A stretch of 64,000 nt of DNA from Hydractinia symbiolongicarpus (lineage: Eukaryota > Cnidaria > Hydrozoa > Anthoathecata > Hydractiniidae): NCBI RefSeq assembly GCF_029227915.1, contig NC_079886.1:6820001-6884000 (forward strand). Reading direction: 5' to 3'. The notes under the pieces were generated by a model. That model did not search any database. It worked only from the letters and a program-made list of their open reading frames with translations, and had not been told where the DNA came from. Below, piece by piece: positions 47,191 through 55,537 of this stretch. Every line of letters begins with the position of its first letter. The first letter of the stretch is position 1. Both the position numbers and the translations under genes were made by a program.

Positions 47191-47796
47191 TCATAAGCTC
47201 CTCTTTGACCTCCTCACACCCTTTGCGACAAGCTGCTGTCGCTCCCGATCATTGATGGAATCTACGATCTTTCTCGTTCGTTGTCGGACCGGCTCCTTCA
47301 GCAACATGTAGCGTTGCTTCTCCTGCATGATTAGGCTGAACTCATAATCACTAATCATACCGTTCTCCACAGCCTTTGAGATGAGGTCGACAACGGAGTT
47401 CAACTTAGTCTCTGCTAAGAGTCTGATGCCCTCATGCTCCTTTGACTTAACGTCTAGCCTCTTCCCCGCATTCCGTAAACCTGCCTGCCCTAGTCCTACA
47501 GCGATCGTGATACCACCCATCGCCACAGCTAGTGGTACACCTATTCCGGACAGCATACTACCAATCCCAACACCTGAAGTTATAATACTTACAGCCAGCA
47601 ATCCAAGATCAGTGAATCTAACCCACGTACCATGCATCTTGAACTTTTTGGCGAGTTTGTCACGCTCTTTGATCTCACCACGCAAGTACTGTTCCACCTC
47701 CTCGATCTTCTTGAGTCTGTATACCTGACTTTCTTCAGGCTCATTCTCAGGCGCACTTGGCAGCAAAGTTGGGTAAAGCTTCATTGTATCAGCCAT
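47191..47796 (-). CDS. Polinton protein with Gly-rich hydrophobic core (201 aa)
   Basis: Not recognised by name. A polar N-terminus and a basic helix (LRGEIKERDKLAKKFKMHG) precede two adjacent hydrophobic stretches rich in Gly and small residues (about 62-105, LGLLAVSIITSGVGIGSML and VPLAVAMGGITIAVGLGQAG). A long helical domain and a very basic C-terminus (RRSKRSL) follow. This layout fits a membrane-associated inner capsid protein (inference). It starts with an exact AATAAATG and follows the penton-like gene with 8 bp of overlap in the reading region, consistent with co-expression. Confidence 0.6.
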   Translation of the reverse strand: MADTMKLYPTLLPSAPENEPEESQVYRLKKIEEVEQYLRGEIKERDKLAKKFKMHGTWVRFTDLGLLAVSIITSGVGIGSMLSGIGVPLAVAMGGITIAVGLGQAGLRNAGKRLDVKSKEHEGIRLLAETKLNSVVDLISKAVENGMISDYEFSLIMQEKQRYMLLKEPVRQRTRKIVDSINDRERQQLVAKGVRRSKRSL

Positions 47797-48457
47797 TTAT
47801 TCTATGAGTAAATGCATCGAACGAAACATTTTTTTCATGATGATGCTCGTCCGTCAGCATGAACTCCAGTCTGTCTGTTGAGCCTTTCAAAGGAAGGTAG
47901 ATTGGAGTGTCAAAATTCCATGTTAGCATGTCTCCCCAAGCGTTTAGCTCTTTGGTGGGAAGCAAAGCAAGAATTTTTGATTTCTTCCCATCCAGTAGGC
48001 AATCGTTTTCATCCAGCTGGGGGCAAACGAGTCTCAATCTTTGGTACACGTCAGTTTTGTAGAAGCTGTCATAGTCGCCTTTGGTAAAGTACTTTTTTGC
48101 AGGGTCGTAGGGTAGCCCAATAAGCTCCTGTAGTTTTCGATGAATTACCACAGTATACCCGTCACTAACCCTAAGCCTACAGAGTCCATTTTTCAGGACA
48201 AACAGCTTAATCTTGTCCCCTGCCTGGCTATTGACGATGGTTGCCAAATCCTCTATCCTGTATAGACCGTTCATAATTTCAATTCTAGTTTCTGTCTGAT
48301 CAGCCCCTGTCCTACGAATGACAAAATCATTGTCACTGTAAAGGTTCAACCATACGGGCCTGATACTTATCGATTTCAGGGCAATCCTTGTACCCTGCCC
48401 TAGGTAATCGTCAAAAATCGTAGGCTTCTCTATATCCGTGACATACAGCTGTCTCAT
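47789..48457 (-). CDS. Candidate minor capsid (penton-like) protein, about 222 aa
   Basis: The ATG at 48457 is preferred to 48484 because it follows AATAAAC and leaves an 18-bp spacer to the divergent ATG at 48477. The sequence is beta-rich with short helices. GLYRIEDLATIVNS, then FVLKNGLCRLRVSDGYTVVI, ELIGLP, and late LLDGKKSKILALLP…IYLPLKGSTDRLEFMLTDE follow the order (edge strand, L-x-G-L/F, strand-rich C-terminus ending before a DE turn) typical of single-jelly-roll pentons of Polintons and related viruses. The assignment is by pattern and by proximity to the capsid gene; structure prediction would settle it. Confidence 0.5.
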   Translation of the reverse strand: MRQLYVTDIEKPTIFDDYLGQGTRIALKSISIRPVWLNLYSDNDFVIRRTGADQTETRIEIMNGLYRIEDLATIVNSQAGDKIKLFVLKNGLCRLRVSDGYTVVIHRKLQELIGLPYDPAKKYFTKGDYDSFYKTDVYQRLRLVCPQLDENDCLLDGKKSKILALLPTKELNAWGDMLTWNFDTPIYLPLKGSTDRLEFMLTDEHHHEKNVSFDAFTHRING

Positions 48458-48476
48458 GTTTATTCTTAAAGAAAAG
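48458..48476. promoter_or_regulatory. Very short divergent promoter region
   Basis: Two ATGs face apart across only 19 bp (minus 48457, plus 48477). The gap reads TTTATTCTTAAAGAAAAG, which is AATAAA-like on the minus strand. Start signals for both transcripts must therefore sit in or next to the coding starts, as in compact DNA viruses. Confidence 0.5.
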
Positions 48477-49646
48477 ATGAGCATTTACTCATACAACCCG
48501 AAAGCAAAGTATGCACCCAACCATGGGAGATATTTGGAGAGACTTAAGGGGGATGACCTTTCAGTGCAGAACATCGTTATTGATGCTCAAGGGTCCTCGT
48601 TCAGGGCTCAAGGGTCCTCGTTCAGGGTGAAATTTCCAGACATCTTTGTCGACTATGAATTCTATTCCGGCACTAGCGGGCTAGTGAAGGAGTGGAACAG
48701 CCACCCTTTCAGTCTCTGGTCCACTCAACTTAACTTTGCTACCTACTGTGCAACATCTGCTTGCGGTATTTCCATGCAGCATCTTACCTCCGAGTTGCCT
48801 ATGGTTCGTGCCGTGTATCGATTTCACGCCTATTTCCAAATCCGTAAAATTCTATCGGAGCTTGACATTTCTCTACCGGGCTCAGTTAGATTTCGACGTC
48901 TAAACAATCCGTTCAACAAACAAAAACTCCAGCAACTGGCTCGCGAGTTTGGAGTACCTGGTAGTGAGCAGGAGTGGAGGAACGAAACCATCTTCAGTAG
49001 TTGGCAACTTCATCGCAAAGATTATCCTGGTTCAGGCCCTAGCTATTTTGACGAGGACTCGTGGAGTCGCTGGATCATTGAAAAATCCCAGGGCCTCACT
49101 CGTATTGGTATTGAACAGTTATCCCAAAGCGTGCGCTTCTATGCCTACCTAATTCTCGAAAGCCAGGCAAATGCAAGATCTGAAATCATTGGAAACCAAG
49201 GCAGCGCAATTGATGCTCAATGCCTGTACCTGACAACATTTGAAGCCGTAATAATTAGACCTAACGATACGGGTCAGGAAATTGCCGAATTTCAAAATGT
49301 GCTGAAATATGCGCGGTCCAAGGTGGAATTTAGTGTTGCTCATGGCGTCTATATGATCCCAAGTGATATGAGCCTTCATATTGGAAATGTTGTGAATTTC
49401 ACGAACAAAATTTTGATTAGCAAGGATTATTTTTCAATCGGTATAAATCCGAAGATTAACGCGAAGCAGGCTGACATCATTATTAAGCGCCGCCCTCCAC
49501 AGGTGAGCCGCGTGATCCCTAAACATGAGAAGCACAGGGTGGAGACTACGCTAGCAATAGAGGCCGAAAAACACGATGACAACAAAGCTGCCTTAATTGC
49601 AACTGGGTTAGTAAGTATTTTACTGTACATTTGGTTGAAGAAATAA
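48477..49646 (+). CDS. Unrecognised 389-aa Polinton protein with C-terminal membrane anchor
   Basis: The start at 48477 (MSIYSYNPKAKYAPNHGRY) is chosen over the longer frame because the upstream part would overlap the divergent gene. No known domain was recognised. The middle is rich in aromatic residues with alternating strand-like segments (ILISKDYFSIGINPKINAK). The C-terminus ends in a hydrophobic helix plus KK (ALIATGLVSILLYIWLKK), a tail anchor. A 21-bp direct duplication at 48585-48626 repeats AQGSSFR in frame. The gene lies between the penton-like and capsid genes, so a structural role is likely (inference). Confidence 0.6.
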   Translation: MSIYSYNPKAKYAPNHGRYLERLKGDDLSVQNIVIDAQGSSFRAQGSSFRVKFPDIFVDYEFYSGTSGLVKEWNSHPFSLWSTQLNFATYCATSACGISMQHLTSELPMVRAVYRFHAYFQIRKILSELDISLPGSVRFRRLNNPFNKQKLQQLAREFGVPGSEQEWRNETIFSSWQLHRKDYPGSGPSYFDEDSWSRWIIEKSQGLTRIGIEQLSQSVRFYAYLILESQANARSEIIGNQGSAIDAQCLYLTTFEAVIIRPNDTGQEIAEFQNVLKYARSKVEFSVAHGVYMIPSDMSLHIGNVVNFTNKILISKDYFSIGINPKINAKQADIIIKRRPPQVSRVIPKHEKHRVETTLAIEAEKHDDNKAALIATGLVSILLYIWLKK

Positions 49647-49647
49647 A

Positions 49648-49666
49648 AGTGCTCCGCAGGAGCACT
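49648..49666. terminator. Hairpin between converging genes
   Basis: AGTGCTCC, a GCA loop and GGAGCACT form an 8-bp stem just after the plus-strand stop and 6 bp before the minus-strand stop. The CTCCGCAGGAG core is also part of the GC-rich repeat found elsewhere in the element. Confidence 0.5.
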
Positions 49667-49671
49667 AATAT

Positions 49672-50574
49672 TTACGATAGTTTGCCTCTCTTCCCAACGT
49701 AAGCCACAACAAGAGCAGCAGCGGCAGCGATCGCTATGTAGAGGTGTTTGGCTGCGTATTCAACAACTTTTGCAGCCACTCTAAAAAAGAACGAGACAAC
49801 CGTGCCAATAATCCCTGGTAGCGCCGCACCTGCCTTACCTGCAAGGTATTTCAAAAATTTTCCAAGCCTTTTCAGCTGTTTTTGCAAAAAGCCTTTCCCT
49901 GCGGCACTTCCTGCCGCTGCAGCACCCGCTCCTCCACCACCTGTAACTGCGAGTACGATGGTGGAAATAAGTAGACCAACAGCCGAGACGATGCTTGCTA
50001 TAGTAATCCCTTGCTCCTTGAACAAGATTCTAAGCTTTTCAGTCAGAGATTTATCGCCTTCTGCGATTTTCATCAGCGTTTCCTTAATAGATTTCAGTTG
50101 GCTTTGAATGTCAGATGATAGTAAACCGTGTGCTTCTCGTACTGCTTCCTTTTGATCTTGGAGTCGTTCTAGATCTTCCCTAGCCTTTGTAATGTCTTCG
50201 TTCCAGATAGTTTGCTGTTCCTCTGATACTCCAGGCGTAGCTTTCTTTGTCTTAAGCCTTTTCACCTTGGCTTCTGCTTTGGCGATCTCGCTGTCGTAGA
50301 AGATCATCTTGTTTTTCAAGTGCTTCAGCTTACCCCTTAGCGTTTGAAGCTCGAGGTTGAGCCCTCTTCTTTTACGCTCTGTGAAGGCTTCGCTGGCGCC
50401 AAAGGGAGTCTCTTGCTCCTGCGGAGACGGGCGAAGCCCTTTCGCTGACACGGCCGCTAGGCGATCGATCAGGCTCTCCGTTTCATCAAGGACATTCTCG
50501 AGCAGCGGCATCATTTCGATATCATCGGCCTTCTCTTCAACGTGAACAAACTCGTTAAGGAGTTTCTGAGCCAT
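49672..50574 (-). CDS. Coiled-coil and Gly/Ala-rich membrane protein (300 aa)
   Basis: Not recognised. Residues about 68-185 are strongly heptad-like (LNLELQTLRGKLKHLKNKM and DLERLQDQKEAVREAHGLL). They are followed by a hydrophobic helix (IASIVSAVGLLISTIVLAV), a Gly/Ala hinge (GGGGAGAAAAGSAAGKG), a basic amphipathic helix (KQLKRLGKFLKYLAGKAG), and a terminal membrane helix (LYIAIAAAAALVVAYVG) with a basic end. Residues about 37-57 (DRLAAVSAKGLRPSPQEQE) come from a 57-bp repeat that also occurs in the gene at 58.6-59.0 kb. The start overlaps the upstream gene by 64 bp and lacks the AATAAATG motif, so translation may be coupled or the start may be internal. Confidence 0.6.
   Translation of the reverse strand: MAQKLLNEFVHVEEKADDIEMMPLLENVLDETESLIDRLAAVSAKGLRPSPQEQETPFGASEAFTERKRRGLNLELQTLRGKLKHLKNKMIFYDSEIAKAEAKVKRLKTKKATPGVSEEQQTIWNEDITKAREDLERLQDQKEAVREAHGLLSSDIQSQLKSIKETLMKIAEGDKSLTEKLRILFKEQGITIASIVSAVGLLISTIVLAVTGGGGAGAAAAGSAAGKGFLQKQLKRLGKFLKYLAGKAGAALPGIIGTVVSFFFRVAAKVVEYAAKHLYIAIAAAAALVVAYVGKRGKLS
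50411..50467 (-). repeat. 57-bp GC-rich element, copy a, translated in frame
   Basis: Differs at only 4 positions from 58654-58710. It contains GGGCGAAGCCC, a small hairpin, and CTCCTGCGGAG. On the minus strand it encodes DRLAAVSAKGLRPSPQEQE inside the 300-aa coiled-coil protein. Confidence 0.75.
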
Positions 50575-50969
50575 TGCTTTACTGCCTTTAACCCCATGGC
50601 TCGCAAACGATTTGTACCTAACCTCCTTCGAATTTCGGCAACGCTCCTTAATTCACCATGCCTTTTCGTGATCTCTATGCCATCGAAAAGAAGCTGGTTT
50701 CTTCGTGCCTCAAACTCGTTGTAATATCTCGCGATTGGCTGCCCCAGCTCCTCACCAAGGTGATCGTAAAAATCGTCGACCTTTGATTTTAATAGCTCTT
50801 CCCTCTGCCTTGTCGTGGTGTCTCGTGCTGAGACGCTAGGCGATTGACCCTGCTCCTGATCTGGCGTTAGCGTGGAGCTGGCATCAGGCCTACTGAAAGA
50901 TCCATCCTCGTCTGGAATGTTTTCCTCTGGCGTAAAGTCGTCTCCTTCGTATATTGGATTAATCGGCAT
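50511..50969 (-). CDS. Unrecognised 152-aa Polinton protein, acidic N-terminus, basic C-terminus
   Basis: The N-terminal 45 residues are acidic and Pro/Ser-rich (MPINPIYEGDDFTPEENIPD). The rest is helical and basic (EIRRRLGTNRLRAMGLKAVK and LFTLKRRP at the end). The start carries an exact AATAAATG and faces the capsid gene 33 bp away, giving a second compact divergent pair. A scaffold or DNA-contacting virion protein is possible, with no direct evidence. Confidence 0.55.
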   Translation of the reverse strand: MPINPIYEGDDFTPEENIPDEDGSFSRPDASSTLTPDQEQGQSPSVSARDTTTRQREELLKSKVDDFYDHLGEELGQPIARYYNEFEARRNQLLFDGIEITKRHGELRSVAEIRRRLGTNRLRAMGLKAVKQWLRNSLTSLFTLKRRPMISK

Positions 50970-51002
50970 TTATTTGAAACGAAAATCAGCTAATAATAAA
51001 GT

Positions 51003-52286
51003 ATGAGTAACATATTCGGAACTAAGCTCGATCCCTACGCGGAGATTAAAACAATGATGGCTATGAAAGGGAAGAAGCAGCGTGTAAAAGTAAGTGATGT
51101 GCCTAGTACGATTAATCAGAACGAGGACTTATATGTTAACATCCCCGACATGGGGCAGAACGATGTAATTTTTCCAGGCAGTATCAAACTACTTTTCGAT
51201 CTCGAACTTACGGGGACAAATACGAAGCGCACTATCGTCAGCAATATAGGTAAATCCTTGGTGCAAAATCTTCGTATCACTTTAAATAGCAACGAGGTGC
51301 AAAATATTAGCGACTACAGGGTGCTCGCTACCTACAAGGACCTATGGTTGCCCAAGTTTGATTGGAAAAACAACTTGATCCTAGAGGGGATTAACCCCAA
51401 CGACGGTACAATCCGCGCCCTACAGGTAAAAGCGACTGATCATGCAGGCACGGATGAGGAAAAAGCGATCGTCGCAGCCTATGGCAGCACCTTTTGTATT
51501 CCTCTAGGAAAAATGTTTGAATTGACACGAGACTTTCCGTTCTACCAGGCAGGATTATACGACAGGCTGCAATTTGTTATCCATTTTGCATCATATGGTG
51601 ACGTTATCAAAGATGGCGGTACGGGAGCTGTGGGAAATACCGCAGCTAAACCACCGGATGCCGCGTATAAGATTTCTAATATCACACTAGAGTTTGACAA
51701 GGTTAATAACGAGGGTCTCGCGAGCGCTATCTTGTCACGGTATAGTCGTTTTGCGCTACCCTATGAAAGGGTACTCCGTAGGAAGGTTGTCACGATAAAA
51801 AAGGCTGACACAAGCTACAATTTACAAATTGATACGCTTGCAAAAAGTTTGAAAGGCGTTTTACTGCTCCTTGTAGACCCTGGAAAAGTGAAGGCTTACT
51901 CGGGCGCTAACGAGGTGTTTTATAACCCAAAGATCGAAAAAATCTCGATCACTGTCGAGGGTGAGCCAAATGAACTTTACACGCACGCGATGCTCCCAAA
52001 AGATCACCTCGAGCAGATCGTAAACTTATTCGGTAGCCACGATTCAGAGGTGACGATTGGGCATTTCTTCACAGAAAGATACGCCCTGTTTGTTGACTTC
52101 CGAGCATCACCTGATCATAGTCTCCACGGTTCCGGAAGGCAATTACAGAGATTGTTAGACGGTATAACATTGCATATGACAAAGAAGGCAGACGGAACAA
52201 CCGGAAGTATTAAATGCTACGTTTTCCTACTTCAGGATGCTCAGCTGAACATCTTAGATGGTAGATTTCACTCTGTGGAATACTGA
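51003..52286 (+). CDS. Candidate major capsid protein (double jelly-roll), 427 aa
   Basis: An uninterrupted frame with a long series of predicted beta segments (NEDLYVNIPDMGQNDVIFPG, SIKLLFDLELTG, SLVQNLRITLNSNEV, and late YALFVDFRASPDHSLHGSGR). The order of an N-terminal helix with basic KGKKQRVKV, then the P-G-S-x-K-L-x-F-D strand, a long middle with a hydrophobic fold, and a second set of strands after EKISITVEGEPNELYTH is what is expected of double-jelly-roll capsid proteins of Polintons and adintovirus-like elements. The start is preceded by AATAAAGT. Directly after its stop comes AATAAATG of the next gene. It is complete, unlike the enzyme genes. Assignment is by size, strand pattern and context. 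Confidence 0.6.
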   Translation: MSNIFGTKLDPYAEIKTMMAMKGKKQRVKVSDVPSTINQNEDLYVNIPDMGQNDVIFPGSIKLLFDLELTGTNTKRTIVSNIGKSLVQNLRITLNSNEVQNISDYRVLATYKDLWLPKFDWKNNLILEGINPNDGTIRALQVKATDHAGTDEEKAIVAAYGSTFCIPLGKMFELTRDFPFYQAGLYDRLQFVIHFASYGDVIKDGGTGAVGNTAAKPPDAAYKISNITLEFDKVNNEGLASAILSRYSRFALPYERVLRRKVVTIKKADTSYNLQIDTLAKSLKGVLLLLVDPGKVKAYSGANEVFYNPKIEKISITVEGEPNELYTHAMLPKDHLEQIVNLFGSHDSEVTIGHFFTERYALFVDFRASPDHSLHGSGRQLQRLLDGITLHMTKKADGTTGSIKCYVFLLQDAQLNILDGRFHSVEY

Positions 52287-52292
52287 AAATAA

Positions 52293-52691
52293 ATGGCAAC
52301 TATCGGTGTTCTTGTGGCTGGTGCTGCGATTAATGCATTAGCCTTCAGCGGATCAAGTTTCCGGTTCAGTAAGCTGTCAGGCCATGGCGAAGAGGAACGG
52401 AAACGACATGATAAAGCAATTGAACAACTTCAAGCAGCTCAGCAACAGTGGGTACGTAACAGGCAGGCAAAGATTGATTGGTATAATCATCAACGAGAGC
52501 TGAAAAGGCAAGCTGGAGAGAACTTGAAGAAGCTCGATGAAGGGATGAGGGGATACTATATCGCAACGATCGAAAAAGCTCCAAAACTATCCGATTTTTA
52601 CACACCTTCCAAGCAACAACAAGACGGCGAGCTGACGTTCATCGTTGGATCCCTAGCCCTCCTTGGTTTTGTAGTGTACAAGTTCGCCTAG
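52293..52691 (+). CDS. 132-aa protein with two membrane segments, next to the capsid gene
   Basis: Starts 6 bp after the capsid stop with an exact AATAAATG. A small-residue hydrophobic N-terminus (TIGVLVAGAAINALAFSG), a long charged helix rich in Gln, Arg and Lys (about 33-85, HDKAIEQLQAAQQQWVRNRQ) and a C-terminal membrane helix (FIVGSLALLGFVVYKFA) are visible. Co-transcription with the capsid gene is likely, suggesting a minor virion or membrane-remodelling protein. The family is not recognised. Confidence 0.6.
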   Translation: MATIGVLVAGAAINALAFSGSSFRFSKLSGHGEEERKRHDKAIEQLQAAQQQWVRNRQAKIDWYNHQRELKRQAGENLKKLDEGMRGYYIATIEKAPKLSDFYTPSKQQQDGELTFIVGSLALLGFVVYKFA

Positions 52692-53086
52692 CGTCTCCAC
52701 ATGAGTTATATGTAAAATGTTTTCAACATTTCGAAAACCCACGTTCTGAATGCTTCGGCGGCTTCCAGTCTTGATGACCGAAGGCCGAAAGGGAATATAA
52801 CCCGAGAGGGGAACACAGTTCCAGCTGGTACAAACCAGGCTCTGAAATGTACACAGCTTTGCCGTCGTGGTAAGGGAGTGAGTTACCACAGGATTCCTGT
52901 TGCAACCCGCACACAGTTCTACCGTCGTGGTAAGGGAGTGAGTTGGCAGATAAATAATCTGTCTCACATAACCTCTTTAAGTGAGCATTTATAACCCTGT
53001 TTTACCTGTTTCAAAAGGGTACTGTTTATATCTCTAAAACCTAAAATTTTACACACCTCTAAAAATGTTTTCGATATGTAATTAAC
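52692..53086. repeat. Non-coding spacer with direct repeats before integrase
   Basis: CCGTCGTGGTAAGGGAGTGAG occurs twice about 60 bp apart (near 52862 and 52921). The following stretch (CTCTTTAAGTGAGCATTTAT then CCTGTTTTAC) is similar to 60140-60250 next to the polymerase gene (CGTGGTAAGGG, CTTTAAGCGAGCATTTGTAG, TTTTACTTG), in the same orientation. Minus-strand frames here simply translate the repeats. Confidence 0.55.
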
Positions 53087-54172
53087 ATGTCGAAAACACA
53101 TATTCCCACAGAGAAGGAGGTAGAAAAATTGAGCAGTATTTACTATACCCCTGAGAATCTCTGGACTGGTCGCAAGGCTGTTAAATTGCTCGCTGAGCAG
53201 AGTGGACTACCTAAAAAGAAAGTCGTACACTGGCTGTCTAGACAACTCTTATGGCTTAGACATATTCGAGGACCTAAAAGGATTGATTACCCGCATTTTA
53301 CCATTAAAAAACCTAATGAAATGCACCAATTTGACTTGCTCTACATGCCTCATGACAAAGTCTACAGCAACGTGTACAAATATATCCTCACAGGGATCGA
53401 TGTAGCCTCGAGATACAAGGTAGCTAGACCATTGAGAACGAAGAAAGCCAGCGAAGTCGCTGACATGATCAAGGACATTTACGCGAAAGGCAAAGGACCT
53501 TTACGCTATCCGAAGATCTTCCAGTGCGACAACGGTAGTAAGTTCAAGTCGGATGTGACAAAACTGCTAGAGGGCAAAGGGGTCGAGATTAAGCGCGCAA
53601 CCACCAAATATCATCATACGTTCACAGCCTTTGTCGAGTCTTATAACAAGGTGCTCGCTGAGAGACTGTTTAAGTCCAAGGATGCACAAGAGTTGGTCAC
53701 TGATGAGACTAGTCCCACATGGGTGAAACATCTGTACACCATCCTTAAAAGCATGAACAATACCAAGACTGCCATGATCGGGATGAAACCCAACAAGGCA
53801 ATCAAGCTAGATCGCCTGCGGCTCCGTCCTGACGGGCATGAAGTTTTTAATGTGAAAGACGGGCAGCACCCAGATCGCCTGGCGTATCCGTAGGAGCAAG
53901 AAAAGCCGTTACCTGAGGACGGTCTTTACTTGTACCTGCTGCAGCCTGGAAAAGAGCATGGTGATGCGAAAAGACGTGCAACGGACGCTTGGTGGAGCAA
54001 AAAGACGTATAGACTCGACCGTGCTCTTGCTGACCCGCTAGGCGATATCAAGGCGGGTAGCCGTCTGTTGTACTATCTTGCAGTTGGGCCCGAACGTAGT
54101 TTTGAGGCAGAGGAGCTCATGCTGATCCCAGAGGATGTTGAAGTGCCTCCAGAGCATGTCAAAGAGTGGTAA
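53087..54172 (+). pseudogene. Polinton integrase (D,D35E) with an in-frame TAG
   Basis: Frame 53087-53893 gives 268 aa and stops at TAG (53891-53893). The same frame then stays open to 54172, and that second part has a chromodomain- or SH3-like look (LYLLQPGKEHGDAKRRATDA then W-W-S-K-K-T-Y). The core has the retroviral-type catalytic triad D83 (HQFDLLYMP), D148 (FQCDNGSKF) and E184 (AFVESYNK), so the D-D-35-E spacing is exact. The N-terminal part before it (KKKVVHWLSRQLLWL) fits the HHCC-like or helix-turn-helix region, without a clear zinc motif. Role: cuts and joins the element ends at integration. Loss of the C-terminal part would probably disable targeting. Readthrough or a sequencing error cannot be excluded. 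The start lacks the AATAAATG motif. Confidence 0.85.
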
Positions 54173-54247
54173 ATTTCACGATCCCGAGGGTCATTTCACC
54201 GGTTCCACGCTACGGGGGAACCTCTCAGTTGATACCCATAAGCGTAG

Positions 54248-54274
54248 TTAATGTGAACCTACGGCTTACATTAA
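54248..54274. terminator. Weak hairpin between converging integrase and 192-aa genes
   Basis: TTAATGT and ACATTAA can pair over 7 bp around a 13-nt loop in the 134-bp gap between the two 3' ends. Less convincing than the hairpins at 47101 and 49648. Confidence 0.25.
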
Positions 54275-54306
54275 TACAAAAAAATGTTCGGTATCCCTGG
54301 AGGAGG

Positions 54307-54885
54307 CTAATATCTCGTATATAGTATTTTCAAGAGTACGTCTAATGGTTCATTCTCTAAATTGTTATTCGGATCCCACAAATATAGTAAAGGGGGCTCT
54401 GTATAGAAAGGATATCCGTACACGATACCTCGAATAACATCAGGCTCGATATCAAGATCCATGTCAACTAAACGTCTATCTTCAATAGGAAATTTGAGTA
54501 TTTCACTTATTTTATTCAAATCAACCAGATCCGAGAGCTTTAACTCAGGATCCTTAATGACCTCGTAACATAGCACACCCAACCTGTTTCTTTTAATATT
54601 TACAATATGCAGACCCCTGCGATCCTCGATATCGTATTCGAGCAATTCATCCTTCTCCTCACATGCAATTGTCGCCCAGGGCTTTTCTCCTGATTGCACT
54701 CTATTCAAAAGCTCATCATCGTTCGGATGTATAAAACCCTCGTAGTATGCACCACCCCTAAATCTAATATTTTCCAGACAAGTGGGACAATAACCAGTGG
54801 TAGATTCTGCCTTTATGCAGCATCTCAGCACGAGTACCTTAATACTATAATAGTTTTTTTGTTGGCCCTGTACATAGGTTTCCAT
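54307..54885 (-). CDS. Unrecognised 192-aa Polinton cargo protein
   Basis: An open frame with a Cys-rich start (LRCCIKAESTTGYCPTCLEN, possibly one zinc knuckle), then an alpha/beta-type body with YEVIKDPELKLSDLVDLNKI and RGIVYGYPFYTEPPLLYLWD. No known motif. The start context is AGAAAAAATG, different from the AATAAATG of the morphogenesis genes. The region between it and the BRO genes holds broken frames, so this end looks like a cargo zone with gene turnover. Confidence 0.5.
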   Translation of the reverse strand: METYVQGQQKNYYSIKVLVLRCCIKAESTTGYCPTCLENIRFRGGAYYEGFIHPNDDELLNRVQSGEKPWATIACEEKDELLEYDIEDRRGLHIVNIKRNRLGVLCYEVIKDPELKLSDLVDLNKISEILKFPIEDRRLVDMDLDIEPDVIRGIVYGYPFYTEPPLLYLWDPNNNLENEPLDVLLKILYTRY

Positions 54886-54987
54886 TTTTTCTTCAAGTGT
54901 TAACTATCTTTTAACAATTGAAGTGGTCACGAAAGCATCGTCTCCTTCTGGCGCACCCCTATTATGAACACACAAAACCATGCGTCT

Positions 54988-55436
54988 CTAATATTCTAAT
55001 GCCGGATCACCCAGGTCGTATAAGTCGTTGCAAGTAAGATCAATAAGCCTGAAGTGGCATATGTATCGCTCCATATGTCCCTCCTCTTCAAACCGATTAA
55101 ACGCATGCATGCCATTTGAACAACAATTTCTTCCGAATCAGGAAATTGAACACTGATCCATCGTCTTTTCTTTAAAATACCACGGCTTTGAACACGGGCG
55201 CAATAGTATGGAAGATGGTGATATTTATCATCGTCATGTGTTTGTGAAAAATCACAATAACACTATCTTTGCCCGCATCATTGGCATGTGGTACATATTT
55301 TGACGGAGTCCTGCAATTTCCAATCAATGCCTTTCGCCGCAAGCCATCTTATATTTTCAAAAGCCCTTGGTTTTCTTGAATGTACACAAATCTCAAGAGC
55401 ATCGTCCAAAGAGTGGTAGATGTGTACTAGCGCAGT
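54988..55436 (-). pseudogene. Decayed coding region, family unknown
   Basis: On the minus strand, protein-like stretches follow one another in changing frames: LDDALEICVHSRKPRAFENI with WLAAKGIDWK up to a TGA at 55280-55278, then YYCARVQSRGILKKRRWISV, then after a shift HAFNRFEEEGHMERYICHF with LYDLGDPALEY before TAG at 54990-54988. At least two stops and one shift are visible. The upstream edge abuts the GC-rich repeat at 55430-55495. No domain recognised. Confidence 0.4.
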
Positions 55437-55495
55437 GCCCCTGCGGAGATCGCCTTGCGGCTCCGCAGGAGCACGGCCGCAAGGCGATCTGCGAC
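55430..55495. repeat. GC-rich palindromic repeat, diverged copy
   Basis: CCCCTGCGGAGATCGCCTTG, then CGGCTCCGCAGGAGCACGGC, then CGCAAGGCGATC: inverted CTGCGGAG/CTCCGCAG and GATCGCCTTG/CAAGGCGATC pairs make a strong fold-back. It shares words with the 57-bp element. Confidence 0.6.
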
Positions 55496-55537
55496 TCTGT
55501 TTTTATAGCTCGATCGAGCTACAAAAATATCGGGGGG

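Noticed and set aside
49672-50574. Plus-strand Ala/Pro/Ser-rich frames opposite the 300-aa gene
   Set aside because: They mirror the GC-rich coding sequence of the coiled-coil protein and have no motif or start signal.
52653-52967. Minus-strand 104-aa frame with repeated THSLTTT
   Set aside because: It translates a non-coding direct repeat and overlaps the 3' end of the 132-aa gene.
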